A DNA stretch of 64,000 nucleotides from Mytilus galloprovincialis (lineage: Eukaryota > Mollusca > Bivalvia > Mytilida > Mytilidae): positions 85,346,916 through 85,410,915 of the forward strand of contig NC_134840.1 of NCBI RefSeq assembly GCF_965363235.1, read 5' to 3'. This document shows positions 45,901 through 57,779 of this stretch, one piece after another. The notes beneath the pieces were generated by a model. That model saw only the letters and a list, made by a program, of their open reading frames with translations. It made no database searches and was not told the DNA's origin. The stretch's first letter is position 1. Every line of letters begins with the position of its first letter. Both the position numbers and the translations under genes were made by a program.

Positions 45901-46440
45901 GAAAGGAGACAGGGAATTTTGGATCAAAACTCTAGTCTTACAGTTCAATTAGACAGATCTTATCATAAAGAACATGTGTACTCAGGTTTCAAGTTGATTG
46001 GATCCCCGGACTTTAACTTAATCAAAATCTACCTTAATCAAAAAGTTTAACATGAAGCAGGACAGACAGACGGATTAACTGACGCACAGACTGGTAAACA
46101 TAATGCCCATAAGCGGGACATGAAAATATGGAGGAGTCGTATAATTGCTAATTTTCGAAATGATGAGCATGTAAGCAATTATAGTTCAGTGTTACCTCCA
46201 ACAATTGGCAAAACCAAATCGTAAAGTCTGCTTTAAAATGCCCCGACGTTATTAAGTGTATAACAATCCAAACGAAAAGAACAGGGACCGTTGGCTCTGT
46301 TATGCTGAAACGATAGCCAAATACAAATATAAAAAAACCATAAACCAACGGACTACAGTCTCCTGATTTTACGAAATACAAGTTATCCTCAAACGAGGCA
46401 AGTGCTGTCAACTCAAATCTTTATTGGCTAGGATTAGTAA
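45901..46440 (+). repeat. Right flank of satellite array 1, duplicated at 62751-63290
   Basis: It starts gaaaggagacagggaatttt, includes the acatgtgtactcag, ggatccccggactttaactt and catgaagcaggacagacaga segments, and continues through tgccccgacgttattaagtg to tattggctaggatta. The copy at 62751-63290 follows the same order with small differences. Confidence 0.75.
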
Positions 46441-47130
46441 AAAGAAGATGTGATATTGTCAAAGAGACAACTCTTTACCAGAGGCCGCTGAAACTGAACT
46501 TAACAACTATAGGTCACCATACGGCCTTCAAAAAAGAGAAAAGCCCATAACGCATACACAGTTAAGAGCATCACTGAAGAGACATGTATTGTCGAAATGC
46601 GCATCTGGTGCAAGAAAATTGGTACCGTTAATTTCGTCGTAAGCAATTTAAACAAGAAAACTAATATATATAACACAGAACAAAACCGACAACAACTAAA
46701 TGTATGGTTCCTGCCTTGGGACAAGCACATACTTGTGTGGCAGGATAATTCATGTTAGCGGGATCCCAGCCCGCTCATTAACTGGGATAGTGGTGTAACA
46801 GTACAACATAAGAACTAATTATAAAATTTAGTAAAAAAAAAGGCATAACTCATCAGATGGATATACCAGTTAATAGAAATAGATATAACAAAAACATCGA
46901 GTGAACATGGCCAGGTACTTGTATATCCCAACAATAAAATGTAAATTCACAAAAATACTGAACTTAGAGGAAAATCAATTCGAAAAGTTCATAATCACCT
47001 GGCAAAATCAAATAACAAACCGCATCCAAAAACGAATGGACAAGAACTGCCATATTCCTGACTTGGTACAGGCATTTCACAGGCACTTGTCTCAAAATTT
47101 TGTTTCCCTATTTACCTTAATATAACACAA
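46441..47130 (+). repeat. gatgtggt-family repeat fused to caaacacatc-family repeat, copy 1
   Basis: It contains aaaagaagatgtgatattgt, ggtcaccatacggccttc, a reversed gcgcatctggtgcaagaaaa piece, tgcctt gggacaagcacatac-type sequence, gttagcgggatccc, ataagaactaattataaaat, tcgagtgaacatggccag and the final aatggacaagaactgcc-like stretch. Related composites lie at 47725-48300, 57780-58300 and 63297-64000. Confidence 0.65.
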
Positions 47131-47219
47131 GGTACTTAACTAAATGTTTTGAAAAATGACACCCAGTCCCGAAATCCCGTTATTTTTTTATTTCTCGGTT
47201 GTCAAACCTACTTGAGTGT

Positions 47220-47615
47220 CATTTAAATACAACAAAGAAAAAAGGTGTTCTTAACGTACTTATTTCACGATTTTTTTTTAACAATTCCACGAGCTTTACT
47301 TTTGAGAAAAGTAGGACACCCAAAACATGTACTCTACGTGTACCTCGCCATCTTACATACACTAAAAATTAGAATAAGATTGTCTTATTTTTCTAATTAT
47401 TCACAAGAGACCAAAGAACGTGGATGTACGTAACTATAGTTCACCGTACTGCCTTCAACATTGATCAACACCCATACAGTACAGTCGGTTATAGAAGTCC
47501 CGATAAGCAAATATCGGAAACAATTCAATCGCCAAATAAAAAATAAAATAAAAAATCCAAAGACCAATGATAGACCTGCTCTATGTTAAAATGGAAAACA
47601 ACAACCAACGGAATT
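47220..47615 (+). repeat. Segmental duplicate block, copy 2
   Basis: It has the same order as 45117-45496 from atttaaatacaacaaagaaa to the ctatgttaaaat that stands before the satellite. It lacks the lysine-rich exon upstream. Confidence 0.75.
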
Positions 47616-47725
47616 ATTTTTCAACATTTCCGCGCTGTAACAACACAACACAACACCAGACAGTGACATTCAGTTTTTCAGCATTCCCGCGCTGTAACAA
47701 CACATCATAACATCAGACAATGACG
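47616..47725 (+). repeat. 57-bp satellite, array 2 (about 2 units)
   Basis: Two units, cgctgtaacaacacaacaca and cgctgtaacaacacatcata, lie in the same orientation as arrays 1 and 3. The array then breaks within a unit into the composite repeat at 47725. Confidence 0.85.
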
Positions 47726-48300
47726 CATAAACAGCTATAATAGTCGCCGTATACAATTTAAACAAGAAAACAAATATATATTACACAGAAAAAAACGACA
47801 ACCACTGAGTATGGTTCCTGCCTTGGGACAAGCACATACTTGTGTGGCAGGATAATACATGTTAGCGGGATCCCAGATAGTGGTGTAACAGTACAACATA
47901 AGAACTAATTATAAAATTTAGTAAAAAAAGGCTTAACTCATCAGATGGATTTACCAATAAATAGAAATAGATATAACAAAAACATCGAGTGAACGTGGCC
48001 AGGTACTTGTATATCCCAACAATAAAAAAGTAAAATCACAACAATACTGAACTTAGAAGAAAATCAATTCGGAAAGTTCATAATCACATGGCAAAATCAA
48101 ATAACAAACCGCACCCAAAAAACGAATGGACAAGAACTGTCATATTACTGACTTGATACAGGCATTTTCAAATGTAGAAAATGGTGGATTCAACCTGGTT
48201 CTATAGCGCTAACCCTCTCACTTGAATGACAGTCTCATCAAATTCCGTTTTGTTTACATTGATGCGTTAAATAAAATAGTCAAAATATGGGTACATCAGT
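47726..48300 (+). repeat. Composite repeat, copy 2
   Basis: From cagctataatagtcgccgta through tgccttgggacaagcacata and cgagtgaacgtggccaggta to tctatagcgctaaccctctc it matches 46660-47100 and 63415-63960. An internal piece around the gggatcccag junction is shorter than in the other copies. Confidence 0.7.
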
Positions 48301-48410
48301 CATCATCGTATAACAATTTTAAAAGGAACAATTTAACAGAACACAAAAAACATCAACTATCTATGAACACATTCATTGACTTGAGTGTCTGACGTCAGAA
48401 AAATAAGTCA
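48301..48410 (+). repeat. Short copy of the block duplicated at 56999 and 58308
   Basis: The stretch gggtacatcagtcatcatcg, acaattttaaaaggaacaat and attgacttgagtgtctgacg matches the first 130 bases of the two larger units, then ends. Confidence 0.65.
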
Positions 48411-48559
48411 AAAAAATGAACGAAAAACAAGTATTTAACTAAAAAAAACGACATTCATTGAGTTTCAGGATCCCGTCTTACCACAGGCACATACATACCG
48501 AATAAGGCGGGGTTGAACATGTAAGCGGGATCCCCACCTCAACACAAAATCAAATTTGA

Positions 48560-49617
48560 AATTTTTAATTGTCACTTTTACCGTTCAAGAGTTATCATGT
48601 CCCTTTAAAAACACAAGAAGTGCTGACTCTTTCGTTTCCTTTCTCTTAAATTAAGTCAAATTCAAATGACGTAATATTTTCGTAATTTTTCAGTTTCAAA
48701 TATGACGTCACTTGGCTTTGAGGTTTAAATTTATTCGGACGTGTCTACTTTTGTGTTTCAAATGTCTGGTTATGTTAATGTATTTCAGTTGTTTCCTGTA
48801 ATTAGTTAATACTTCAGTTTTATCATGTACATCTTTTAAATAGTCATTTTACAAAATTTACTGTTTGCAAAAGTATATTAAAATTATTCTAAATAATAGG
48901 GATGTTCTGGTAACTAACAGAAAACCCTTGCCGTTTTTGGCACAACTTTTTTGATCCTTAGGTCCTCGATGCTGTTCAACTTTGTACTTGTTCGGCTTTC
49001 AAACTTTCGTATCTGGGCGTCACTAGTAGGTCTTGTGTGGACTAAATGCACTTCTTGCGTATTAAAATTTTGAATTTGTTGGCTGTTGTTCGTGTGATTC
49101 TTTGTCAATTGTGTTCTTCAATTTATTCATATTGTAGTCCTGTGGTGTTATATTTCACATGGCCATAAAAGTGCGAGGTTTGGCATGCCACAAAACCAGT
49201 TTCAACCCACCATTTCTTCCTTTAAAAATGCCCTATTCCAAGTCAGGAATATAGCCATTGTTATATTATAGTTCGTTTCTGTGTGTATTACATTTTAACG
49301 TTGTGTCGGTTGTTTTCTCCTATTTTTTTTTAAGTGTAAATTCACATTGCGATAAGACGTATCACGGTACTTGTCTATCCCAAATTCATGTATTTGGTTT
49401 TGATGCTATATATATGTTATACATTTGTATTTGTTATTCTCGTGCGATTTTGTCTGATGCTCGGTCCGTTTCTATGTGTTACATTTTAGTGTTATGTCGT
49501 TGTTCTCCTCTTATATTTAATGCGTTTCCCTGGTTTAGTTTGTTACCACGATTTTGTATTTTGTCCATGGATTTATGAGTTTTGAACAGCGGTATACTAC
49601 TGTTGCCTTTATTCATC
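48560..49617 (+). repeat. Dispersed ~1-kb repeat ending actactgttgcctttattca
   Basis: Segments such as cctgtaattagttaatactt, ttactgtttgcaaaag, agtgcgaggtttggcatgcc, ggtacttgtctatcccaaat and ttaatgcgtttccctgg are shared in the same order with 52560-53785. The repeat ends exactly where the LINE coding sequence begins (atcgacttcgaaaaagc). This suggests that one inserted into the other or that both were joined by truncation. The short ORFs inside are not genes. Confidence 0.65.
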
Positions 49618-50985
49618 GACTTCGAAAAAGCATTTGATAGCATTCATAGGGAATCCCTTTGGAAAATCAAACAACTTTATGGCATCCCACAACACCTGAT
49701 CAATCTAATCAAGGCTTTTTATGAAAACTTCAAATGTACAGTCGGAAGTGAACAACTTTATTTCCCAATTAAAACTGGGAGAAAGACAAGGATGTGTAAT
49801 GTCATCTTCACTATTTATAATAACCATTGACTGGGTGATGCGACAAACAACTACAGATATCCCAAGAGACATAAGATGGGGAACTTTCACCATTCTTGAA
49901 GATTTGGACTTTGCCGACGACATTGCCATGCTATCGCGCACACCAACATATCCAGGAAAAGTATGCAGGACAGATAGGTCTCAAAATAAACACTAAGAAA
50001 ACTGAAGTAATGAGTTTAAACACTAACAACCCAGCACCATTGTGTCTTTTTGTGTCGGGATGTATAAGTACCCTGCCACGTCCACTTGTATTTTTTGTCT
50101 ATCTGATGAGTTAAGAACGAACTATAAAAATCAGTTGAAAAAGGCTTATGTTGTACTGTTATACCACTGTCCCAGGTTAGGGGAGGGTTGGTATCCCGCT
50201 AACATGCTTTACCCCGCCACATTATTTATGTATGTGCCTGTCCCAAGTCAGGAGCCTGTAACTCAGTGGTTGTCGTTTGTTTATATGTTACATATTTGTT
50301 TTTCGTTCATTTTTTACATAAATGAGGCCGTTAGTTTTCTCGTTTGAATTGTTTTACATTGTCTTATCGGGGCCTTTTATAGCTGACTATGCGGTATGGG
50401 CTTTGCTCATTGTTGAAGGCCGTACGGTGACCTATAGTTGTTAATGTTTGTGTCATTTTGGTCTTTTGTGGATAGTTGTCTCATTGGCAATCATACCATA
50501 TCTTCTTTTTTATACCAATTATAATAAACGGGAAACCATTACCACAGACCGATACCTTCACTTACCTATGAAGTATTGTAAGATCAGATGGTGGAGCCAA
50601 CACTGACATCTAACAAAGACTGTCAAAAGCTATGGAAATCCGGTCAATACACCATCCAGACAAAGGTAAAACTATACAACAGTTGTATACTACCTATCCT
50701 GTTGTATGGTTCTGAATGTTGGCGAATGACAGAGGCAGACCAACAAAAGCTCTCCACATTCCATACCAAGAGTTTGAGGAGAATCCTAAGGATATTTTGG
50801 CCACAAAAAAATCACCAGCCAGAACCTTCTCATTAAATGCAAACAGGAAGAGATCAGCATACTCATTAGAAGAGAAGATGGAGATGGATTGGCCATGTTT
50901 TACGTAAGAGCCCTGAAGAAATAAAACACAGCAATGTTCTAGACCCTAGAGGGAAAGAGACACAGAGGACGACCTAAATAGTGGA
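49600..50985 (+). mobile_element. LINE (non-LTR retrotransposon) RT fragment, RTE-like, split by another repeat
   Basis: Translation gives FIDFEKAFDSIHRESLWKI (RT motif A region), YGIPQHLINLIKAFYENFKC, then after a frame change RQGCVMSS with SLFIITIDWVMRQT, DLDFADDIAML (the catalytic FADD box) and GLKINTKKTEVMSL. A 480-bp repeat interrupts at about 50035. Downstream are IWKSGQ-like WKSGQYTIQTKVKLYNSCIL, PILLYGSECWRMTEAD, FHTKSLRRILRIFWP and, in another frame, RRRWRWIGHVLR. This arrangement is typical of RTE-like LINEs in invertebrates. The endonuclease domain is missing (5' truncation). Frameshifts and the insertion make it dead. Confidence 0.82.
50040..50520 (-). repeat. gatgtggt-family repeat inserted in the LINE, with internal inversion
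   Basis: It runs from gtgtcgggatgtataagtac through accactgtcccaggttaggg, tgtcccaagtcaggagcctg and tgttgaaggccgtacggtga to cattggcaatcataccatat. It is close to the copy at 22835-23310 except that bases 50114-50148 (aagaacgaactataaaaatc to the final aaaggctt) are inverted relative to it. Because it interrupts the LINE frame, it is younger than that LINE insertion. Confidence 0.8.
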
Positions 50986-50999
50986 GCGGCGGAGCAGAC

Positions 51000-51876
51000 A
51001 ATTTCAGAAATTTAAATTACCTAAATACCTCATGGACTTTTAATAGCTCGTTGGAAAGCTGAAATCGTGTACTTTTTGAAAATATGTGTCGTCAATATGA
51101 AAGCTGGTACCATTATGCCGAAAATCAAGGTCAAAGGTCATCACTTAAAAAATCCTATTTTCATCTCGAGAAACAATACCATTGATATTTTTCAAAATTA
51201 ATAATCTATTCAATAAATTAAATGAGTATTACTATGTATCAATGTGTTAGTTCATACAACTTTGTTTTTTTATTTGGACTTGACGTCAAAAGAACGTTAT
51301 ATTTAACTTTTTTGAGGTAGTCCGTGGTATACAAATTTTAAAACCTAATAAAAACCAGTAGCAAAATAACCTTGATATTTCACCTCGACAAATAGCATTT
51401 CTTAAATACTTCAGGAAAAAAGTGTTTGGTGGATCCATATGATGTCTCTTTAACCTAACTAGCTAAGGACATTTTTACCACATGGTAGATTGTGGTTTGT
51501 CATTATGTCGTCTAATCTTTCAATTACCAAACGTGACTCATTCCCGATTGTGACTGTTTTGCTGAATGTGAATTCGCATTACTATAAGACGTGTTTCTGT
51601 ACTTGTTTATCCCAAATTCATGTATTTAGTTTACATGTTTAATGTTATATTTGTAATTCTCATCGGATTTTGTCAAATGTGTTGACGTCTTTTTATTATA
51701 TTTAGGTGTTACGGATAGAAAAATTAATCACCGCCTTTATTAATTATATTAAATTTTGTACGATTATTTACGTTTGAAGTTGGATTCATAACAAACTGGA
51801 CATATATATATTACAGTTAATTGCTATTAATAAGTATTGCAATATGCATTTTGTTTAAATTAATTATCAGTATTTA
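51000..51876. other. Intergenic stretch, no gene recognised
   Basis: This is AT-rich sequence without a supported ORF. A small piece around 51570-51700 (gcattactataagacgtgtt, cttgtttatcccaaattcat, gtatttagt) matches the internal part of the ~1-kb repeat at 49345-49450. Confidence 0.45.
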
Positions 51877-52507
51877 ACGTGACGGTACCCAAATTGCACC
51901 TATTTTGACAGTTTTTTCATCTACGTTTTTTTATGATAAAGACAAAAATATCCATTCTGTGTTTATTTTGTAGCCGTATCCTTCTTTATTATAAAGGTAC
52001 ACCAATTTGATTTTTATTCCATATGGAATCATAGAAAAATTGGTCTAAACTGACCTCCAAACCATCAATGATTCTGAAATGAGGAGTACCCAAATTGCAT
52101 CCATGCTTAAATTCACATCGTCAAAAGTCTAATAACAGAGCTTTTGTTTAATTTCTTCAAATATTTTGAACAATTGGATATTAGTCCATGCTTACTCATC
52201 ATTATTTTTTAAATGGATTCTTGTAACATATTGTATTTGCTCATTTTAAAAAGATGACGTTTTGATGACGTCGCATGGCGACGTTTCAGTACATTTTGCT
52301 TTTTCAGTAAACACTTCATCTGTTGATAAATACTGTGAACGTTTTGTGCATATCTAAATAGTTTTACCTAGGTTGAAAGATGTGCTTAGTATCAAATCAT
52401 AAAAATACATATTGTTTAGTCTCTAGGGAATCTTGTAAGATTTTCGCTGCTAGTTTTGCTAAATAGGTACAATTTGGGTACTCGGTGCAATTTGGGTACC
52501 GTTACGT
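51877..52507. mobile_element. 631-bp non-autonomous TIR element with TA target duplication
   Basis: The left end ACGTGACGGTACCCAAATTG is the inverted copy, with one mismatch, of the right end CAATTTGGGTACCGTTACGT; the match extends over about 24 bases. TA flanks both ends (51875-51876 and 52508-52509). The core motif gtacccaaattg also occurs internally at about 52087 and, inverted, near 52470, giving a repeated subterminal binding-site-like pattern. There is no transposase. The TA target suggests a Tc1/mariner-type parent. Confidence 0.78.
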
Positions 52508-52559
52508 TAGTTCTGATATAATCTTAAATCAATCCTAATTCTATCTCACTTTGATAGTT

Positions 52560-53785
52560 TTTCATATGTGACGTCATGCTGTTTCTAAATTTCATAAATT
52601 CAAATGTGGCATAACGTTTGTACCTTTTCGCCATCGTATGTGACGTCACATTTTTGTAATTACGTTGACGCCTGGACTGATTCGGGTGTGTCTATTCTGT
52701 GTTAAACTTTAATAGCATTATGTATTCGGGTTTAGTTTTCTGTAATTAGTTAATACTTCAGTTTCATTATGTATATCTCTTTCATATTCATTTGTTAAAA
52801 TTTACTGTTTGCAATAGCATGAATTGTTCTATATAATAAGGATGTTCTTATCCCGGGCATAAAAACCATGCCGTATTTGGCAAAACCTTTGTAACTTTTG
52901 ATCTTCAGTGCTGTACAACTTTGTACCTTTTTCACTTCCGATCTTTTATATCTGGGCGTTATGTATTCGGGTTTAGTTTTCTGTAATTAGTTAATACTTC
53001 AGTTTCTTTATGTATATCTCTTTCATATTCATTTGATAAAATTTACTGTTTGCAATAGCATGAATTGTTCTATATAATAAGAATGTTCTTATCCCGGGCA
53101 TAAACACAATGCCGTATTTGGCGAAACCTTTTCAACTTTTTATCTCCAGTGCTGTACAACTTTGTACTTTTTTCACTTTCGATCTTTTATATCTGGGCGT
53201 CACTTGTAAGTCCTGTGTGGACAAGGCGCGTTTTTGGCGTATTGAATTTTAAACCTGATGCTTTTTGTTATCTATTAATCATGTTTTTCTTTGTCTAATA
53301 TGTTCTATTTATTTGTATTGTAGTCCTGTAATATTATGTTGTCATTTCAATGTTATATTTAACTTTGCCATTAAAGTGCGAGGTTTGGCATGCCACAAAA
53401 CCAGGTTCAACCCACCACTTTTATTCCCCTTTAAAAGTGTCCTGTACCAAGTCAGGAAGATGGCCATTGTTATATTATTGTTCGTTTCTGTGTGTGTTGC
53501 ATTTTAACGTTGAGTTGTTTGTGTTTTCTCTTATTTTTGAGATATTGAGATCAGACGTGGCACGGTACTTGTCTATCCCAAATTCATGTATTTGGTTTTC
53601 ATGTTATATTTGTTATTCTCGTGGTGTTTTATGTGATGCTTGGTCCGTTTCGGTGTTATGTCGTTGTTCTCCTCTTATATTTAATGCGTTTCCCTCGGTT
53701 TTAGTTTGTTACCCCGATTTTGTTTTTTGTCCCTGGATTTATGAGTTTTAAACAGCAGTATACTACTGTTGCCTTTATTTAAAAG
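52560..53785 (+). repeat. ~1-kb dispersed repeat with internal 241-bp tandem duplication
   Basis: The internal segment from tgtattcgggtttagttttc recurs at 52721 and 52962, period 241. Each copy holds ttaatacttcagtttc, ttactgtttgcaatagcatg, gttcttatcccgggcata and gtgctgtacaactttgtac. The rest follows the copy at 48560-49617 and ends agtatactactgttgccttt. The single-copy state at 48768 shows that the duplication is specific to this copy. Confidence 0.7.
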
Positions 53786-54197
53786 AGTATCCGAAATGCA
53801 TAGTTTATAAATAAAACAATAAAAATGTGCAGCCGTGCTAAATTTCCTTTCAGTTTTGGAGGATAAGACATGTCACTGAGTTTTCCTTAAATGAACTTTC
53901 TCAATACAAGATACCTTTGATATAATATAGATATTGGAGTGGTAAACTACACAAGGAGAGCAAGCATTTTGTAGAAATTATTCAAACATTAAGACGTGAA
54001 CGTTAATTTTGGTACTAGTATCTATGATGAGTTTAATTTCATAAAATTGAAACGTGGGACAAAAAACCCATAATAAACCAAAATAAAACTATCAAATATT
54101 GTAACAAAAACTATTTTCATGATATTTCATGTGTGTCATCAGCTATGTCAGCGGATACTGACTGGACATTATTACAATTTCCTACATTTTGACAAAA

Positions 54198-56226
54198 TCA
54201 TAAATCAGTGCAGGGAAGACCCTGCTCCTTGCAAACACATGCTTCCTGGCATGCTTTTTCCCCCTTACACGAACAAATAAGATCTTGTAGAAAGTCTGAT
54301 GCCATTTGTCCTTCAAAGAAAACTGGCTCTAACTTGTCATTTTGTGCAGTTTTCCAACCAAAAGCACATGGGGAGCCATTATTTGGGTTGGCCAAATTTG
54401 CCGACACCCAAACTTTGCTTTACCAGATTGCACGCAGTACGGATTCACATGGCGGAAGCTTTATAAGACTTTTATCTTTATTGATAGCCAACTGATGTCT
54501 CAACAAATTTAAATCGTTGTGACATTTCTTAAATTTGTACTTTGAGTCGTATAAAGCAGCAACAAACTCCCTAGCAGCAACTACCGCACTATCAACATCA
54601 TCTTGTGTTAAGGCTACAAGATTACTGAAACGGCTTGGTTTTAATCTCAGGAGGTTGAATACCGACTTTTTACCGATTCCAAAAAAACTTGAAGTGGAAT
54701 CACACCCACTCAGAGCATGAACGACCGGCAGAATACCGGCGCCATCGAGTGAAATGTGTTTTTTCCGTCAATCGTTTCGGTATTAATGTCAATATTGTCC
54801 ACACCTTCTTGGATTAAGGAACCACAGTTAGCTATACCGGACGGGACATAACAACCACCTTGAATTTTTGTTATTTCAGCATTTGCAACACTAGTCAAAA
54901 ACCTCCGAACCTCGTCATACTTGACACAGAAACCATGTGCATTTAAATTTTCAATCAAAGACTTTGATCCAAACTCATGATATAACTGTACTGCAAGACC
55001 AAGACTAAATGGATGGAATAATTATATTACTACAATTTGACACCAGGCACTCTGCGAGAGCAGCACATTTTCTTCGAATATCATGCGAAATATCCATTGA
55101 TACTGAAGAAAATGTTTCAAAAGACTTTTTGTCAAGAAGCCAAGTGATAAAACTTATCAAACTAGTTGGCAACATTGCTTCTGACATTTCCAATGATGCT
55201 TCGTCATTTGCAGGATAATAATCTCCAGAAATGTATACATTTTCCATTTTTTGTCTTAATATTGAGGCGGCTGCATAGAGTACATGCATATCGGTTTGTT
55301 CATTGGTTTTGGTGGAGCTACATGTACTCAAGTCGGCTTTTATCTCAAGCAATTCTAATTCTGCTTTGATGCTATTAGCTGCCTTAACAGCGTCGCCAAT
55401 GGAAATGTCGCTAGCAAATACAATACTAGATTTACCTTGTCCTTGTTGAGCAAAAAATACAATTGCATCCTTGTAGTGCTTCTCAAGTTTAGCCTTAAGC
55501 TTAATCAGGTAAAAAAGACTGGTACATTGTCAAGAGTGATGACAATAGAAGAGACTTTTTGTCACAAATGAGGTCTCTGTCTATTATTTCAACCACTCTT
55601 TCAAATGCCAAATCATACGCTGATTTATCATTTGATTTTGGTCTATATGCCAAGTATGTAGTCAGACATGCTGCATGATACACTGCTTTATTGAGCAAAT
55701 TCTCTTTCTTTATTCGATCAATTATTTCAGCGTCGCATGCTCTAATAGCAGCATCTTTAAGATTGGCTAACCGTTCAGCGGATGAAATGGTATGTAATGT
55801 TTTCACCCTTTTATGTGACATTTTGCGGCAAATAATACACTTTGATGTATCGAGAGGGTGATCATAATTTCCAGGCACCAAAGAATTAGAGAAATCGTAA
55901 TTTATATCTGGTGTTTCCTTTTCAGCTGAAGAACATGCTACTGCTTTTAAATTATGTTTACTTGTGTAGCTTTTAAAACATGATCTATGGTACCTAAATA
56001 CGGGTAATTTACTAGATATTTCATTGCAGAACTCATCAAAAAAACTGAACAAATCATCACGTCTCTTTGCAGCATTTATCAGGCTTTTTCTTCCAGATTC
56101 CGTTGATGTTATCAAATTTTCATCATCAACAGAATTGCAGATAATGCAATTGTCAACACCAACTTCCACTCTCCTTTTTTTGGCATTCGGAGGGACTAGT
56201 TTTAATGAGACTGATAAATTGTCCAT
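54198..56226 (-). pseudogene. Decayed gene of a widespread uncharacterised invertebrate family (double zinc finger, XPG-like motif)
   Basis: On the minus strand, from ATG at 56226, about 240 residues are open. They start MDNLSVSLKLVPPNAKKRR and contain two C-x2-C ... H-x3-C units (CIICNS ... YHRSCFKSY; CIICRK ... YHAACLTTY). After breaks near 55500, the segments AQQGQGKSSIVFASDISIGD, LYAAASILRQKMENVYISGD, SDISHDIRRKC-like DISHDIRRKCAALAECLVSN, LGLAVQLYHEFGSKSLIENL, YDEVRRFLTSVANAEI and TIDGKNTFHSMA follow in changing frames. Then comes VVHALSGCDSTSSFFGIGKK with SVFNLLRLKPSRFSNLV, and last CSCKGEKACQEACVCKEQGL. The jump from FHSMA to the ALSGCD block suggests a large internal deletion compared with relatives I remember. 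A likely acceptor (ttttcag) lies just 5' of the ATG. About four frameshifts make it a pseudogene. Function is unknown; the family may be transposon-borne. Confidence 0.65.
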
Positions 56227-56259
56227 TTGATGAAATAAGAAACAAATCAAACACACCTG

Positions 56260-56990
56260 AAAACCAAACAAACCCTACAATGATATTCACTTTTCCCGTT
56301 GAAATCAACAAAATCTTATGAAAATACATCTACATGCCACATATTAAGAAGCAAGGTTAATTCAAAACTAAGTTTTGAGATCAAGGTAATATACCGAGGA
56401 ACACGTACACTGTAACATGATGACATACCCAACGTGCATACATGTAGGTCAAGAGTCAAAAAGTCAAAGTCTGATCAAATGTTCCATGTAAAAGATACAC
56501 ATGTAGCAGTCTTGCACGAAAGCTCATCATGGTACACGTAACAATGTCTAATGTCATGATACACTACACATGCAAAATGTAGAAAACCTAAGGGCAGAGA
56601 CAGAAACACAAGACATATAACTAGACTCAATTGAATGGTACTTGTATTGCAGGTTACTACAATTGCCTTCAATAAAGAATATAAATTCTCGCATCAATGC
56701 AAAGTTAAACCAGTCTTTCATTTAAGTTTGAGCAGGATTCTTTGCAACGATTATCTTACCACATATTATTAAGAATCGAGTCGTGCAGTTATGTCAAAAA
56801 ATAAAAACGGTAAGATTAGACATTAAAACACTAAAAACTAGGGTTGACCATTAATTTCAAGACATAGTTGTAAACAAAAGAAAGGAATGATGCATGTCGA
56901 ATTTTTAATCCCAATGCGCAAATTAGGAACCGTAGTTTTCATTCAATTTCAACAATGGAAATTAACACTGTATATTTATATAAACGATCA
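56260..56990. other. Stretch upstream of the minus-strand pseudogene, no gene recognised
   Basis: This is AT-rich sequence with no supported ORF or repeat match inside the window. It may contain the 5' UTR intron or promoter of the gene at 54198-56226. Confidence 0.4.
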
Positions 56991-56998
56991 ATCTTGTA

Positions 56999-57768
56999 GA
57001 CACAATAAATAAAATAGTCAAAATATGGGTACATCAGTCATCATCGTATAACAATTTTAAAAGGAACAATTTAACAGAACACAAAAACATCTACTAACTA
57101 CGAACACATTCATTGACTTGAGTGTCTGACGTCAGAAAATTTTATACGTCACATAAATTTGTCGTTCAATGTGCATACAAACAATTTTAAGATTTACATA
57201 GGCAATGTTAGCATACAGGGTTGAAAAATCAAAAGTGTGCAAGAATAAATTTCAGAAATAGACCGAGTTTTAAACTAGTCCAAATCTTACATATAGAATT
57301 TATAAGAATCCACCAGTAGTTAATTCCACTACGTGATTGAATGATTTTGACGTTTGTGGTTCAACGTATATTGCTATTCATAATAGAAATATATCATCAT
57401 GACATATAATAGAACAATATCATAGTGGCGGGATCTATAAAGTACAGAGTCACGTTAGAAGAACAAAAGAAATACAAAAAGACGTCTAAACAAAACAAAC
57501 CACCAACAAATGAAAGCCAATACAAACACATTGAAGAGATGTATAAGTACCGAGCCACGTCAAACGGATATCACATAAAACCATTCAACTAATGAAAGAA
57601 CTATAAAACACGTTGTTAAGATGATAAACAACATCAGTTCACAGGGAAAAAAAGACAGTTCACGACACTATAACAACTGAGAATGGAAATGGGGAATGTA
57701 TCAAAGAGACAACGACCCAACTCAAGAGTAGATCACATCCATCTGAGAGTATTCGCAATTATTGACAG
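56999..57768 (+). repeat. Tandem segmental duplication, unit 1
   Basis: From gacacaataaataaaatagt to gcaattattgacag this matches 58308-59112 in order, including gtgtctgacgtcagaaaatt, ccactacgtgattgaatgat, aacacattgaagagatgtat and gagaatggaaatggggaatg. By eye it is around 90% identical, with small indels. The offset between units is 1309 bases. Confidence 0.85.
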
Positions 57769-57779
57769 GATAGTTGTCT

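Noticed and set aside
49258-49578. Frame of 106 hydrophobic residues suggesting a membrane protein
   Set aside because: It lies in the ~1-kb dispersed repeat; the sister copy at 53265-53751 has a different frame structure. T-rich repeats give false hydrophobic frames.
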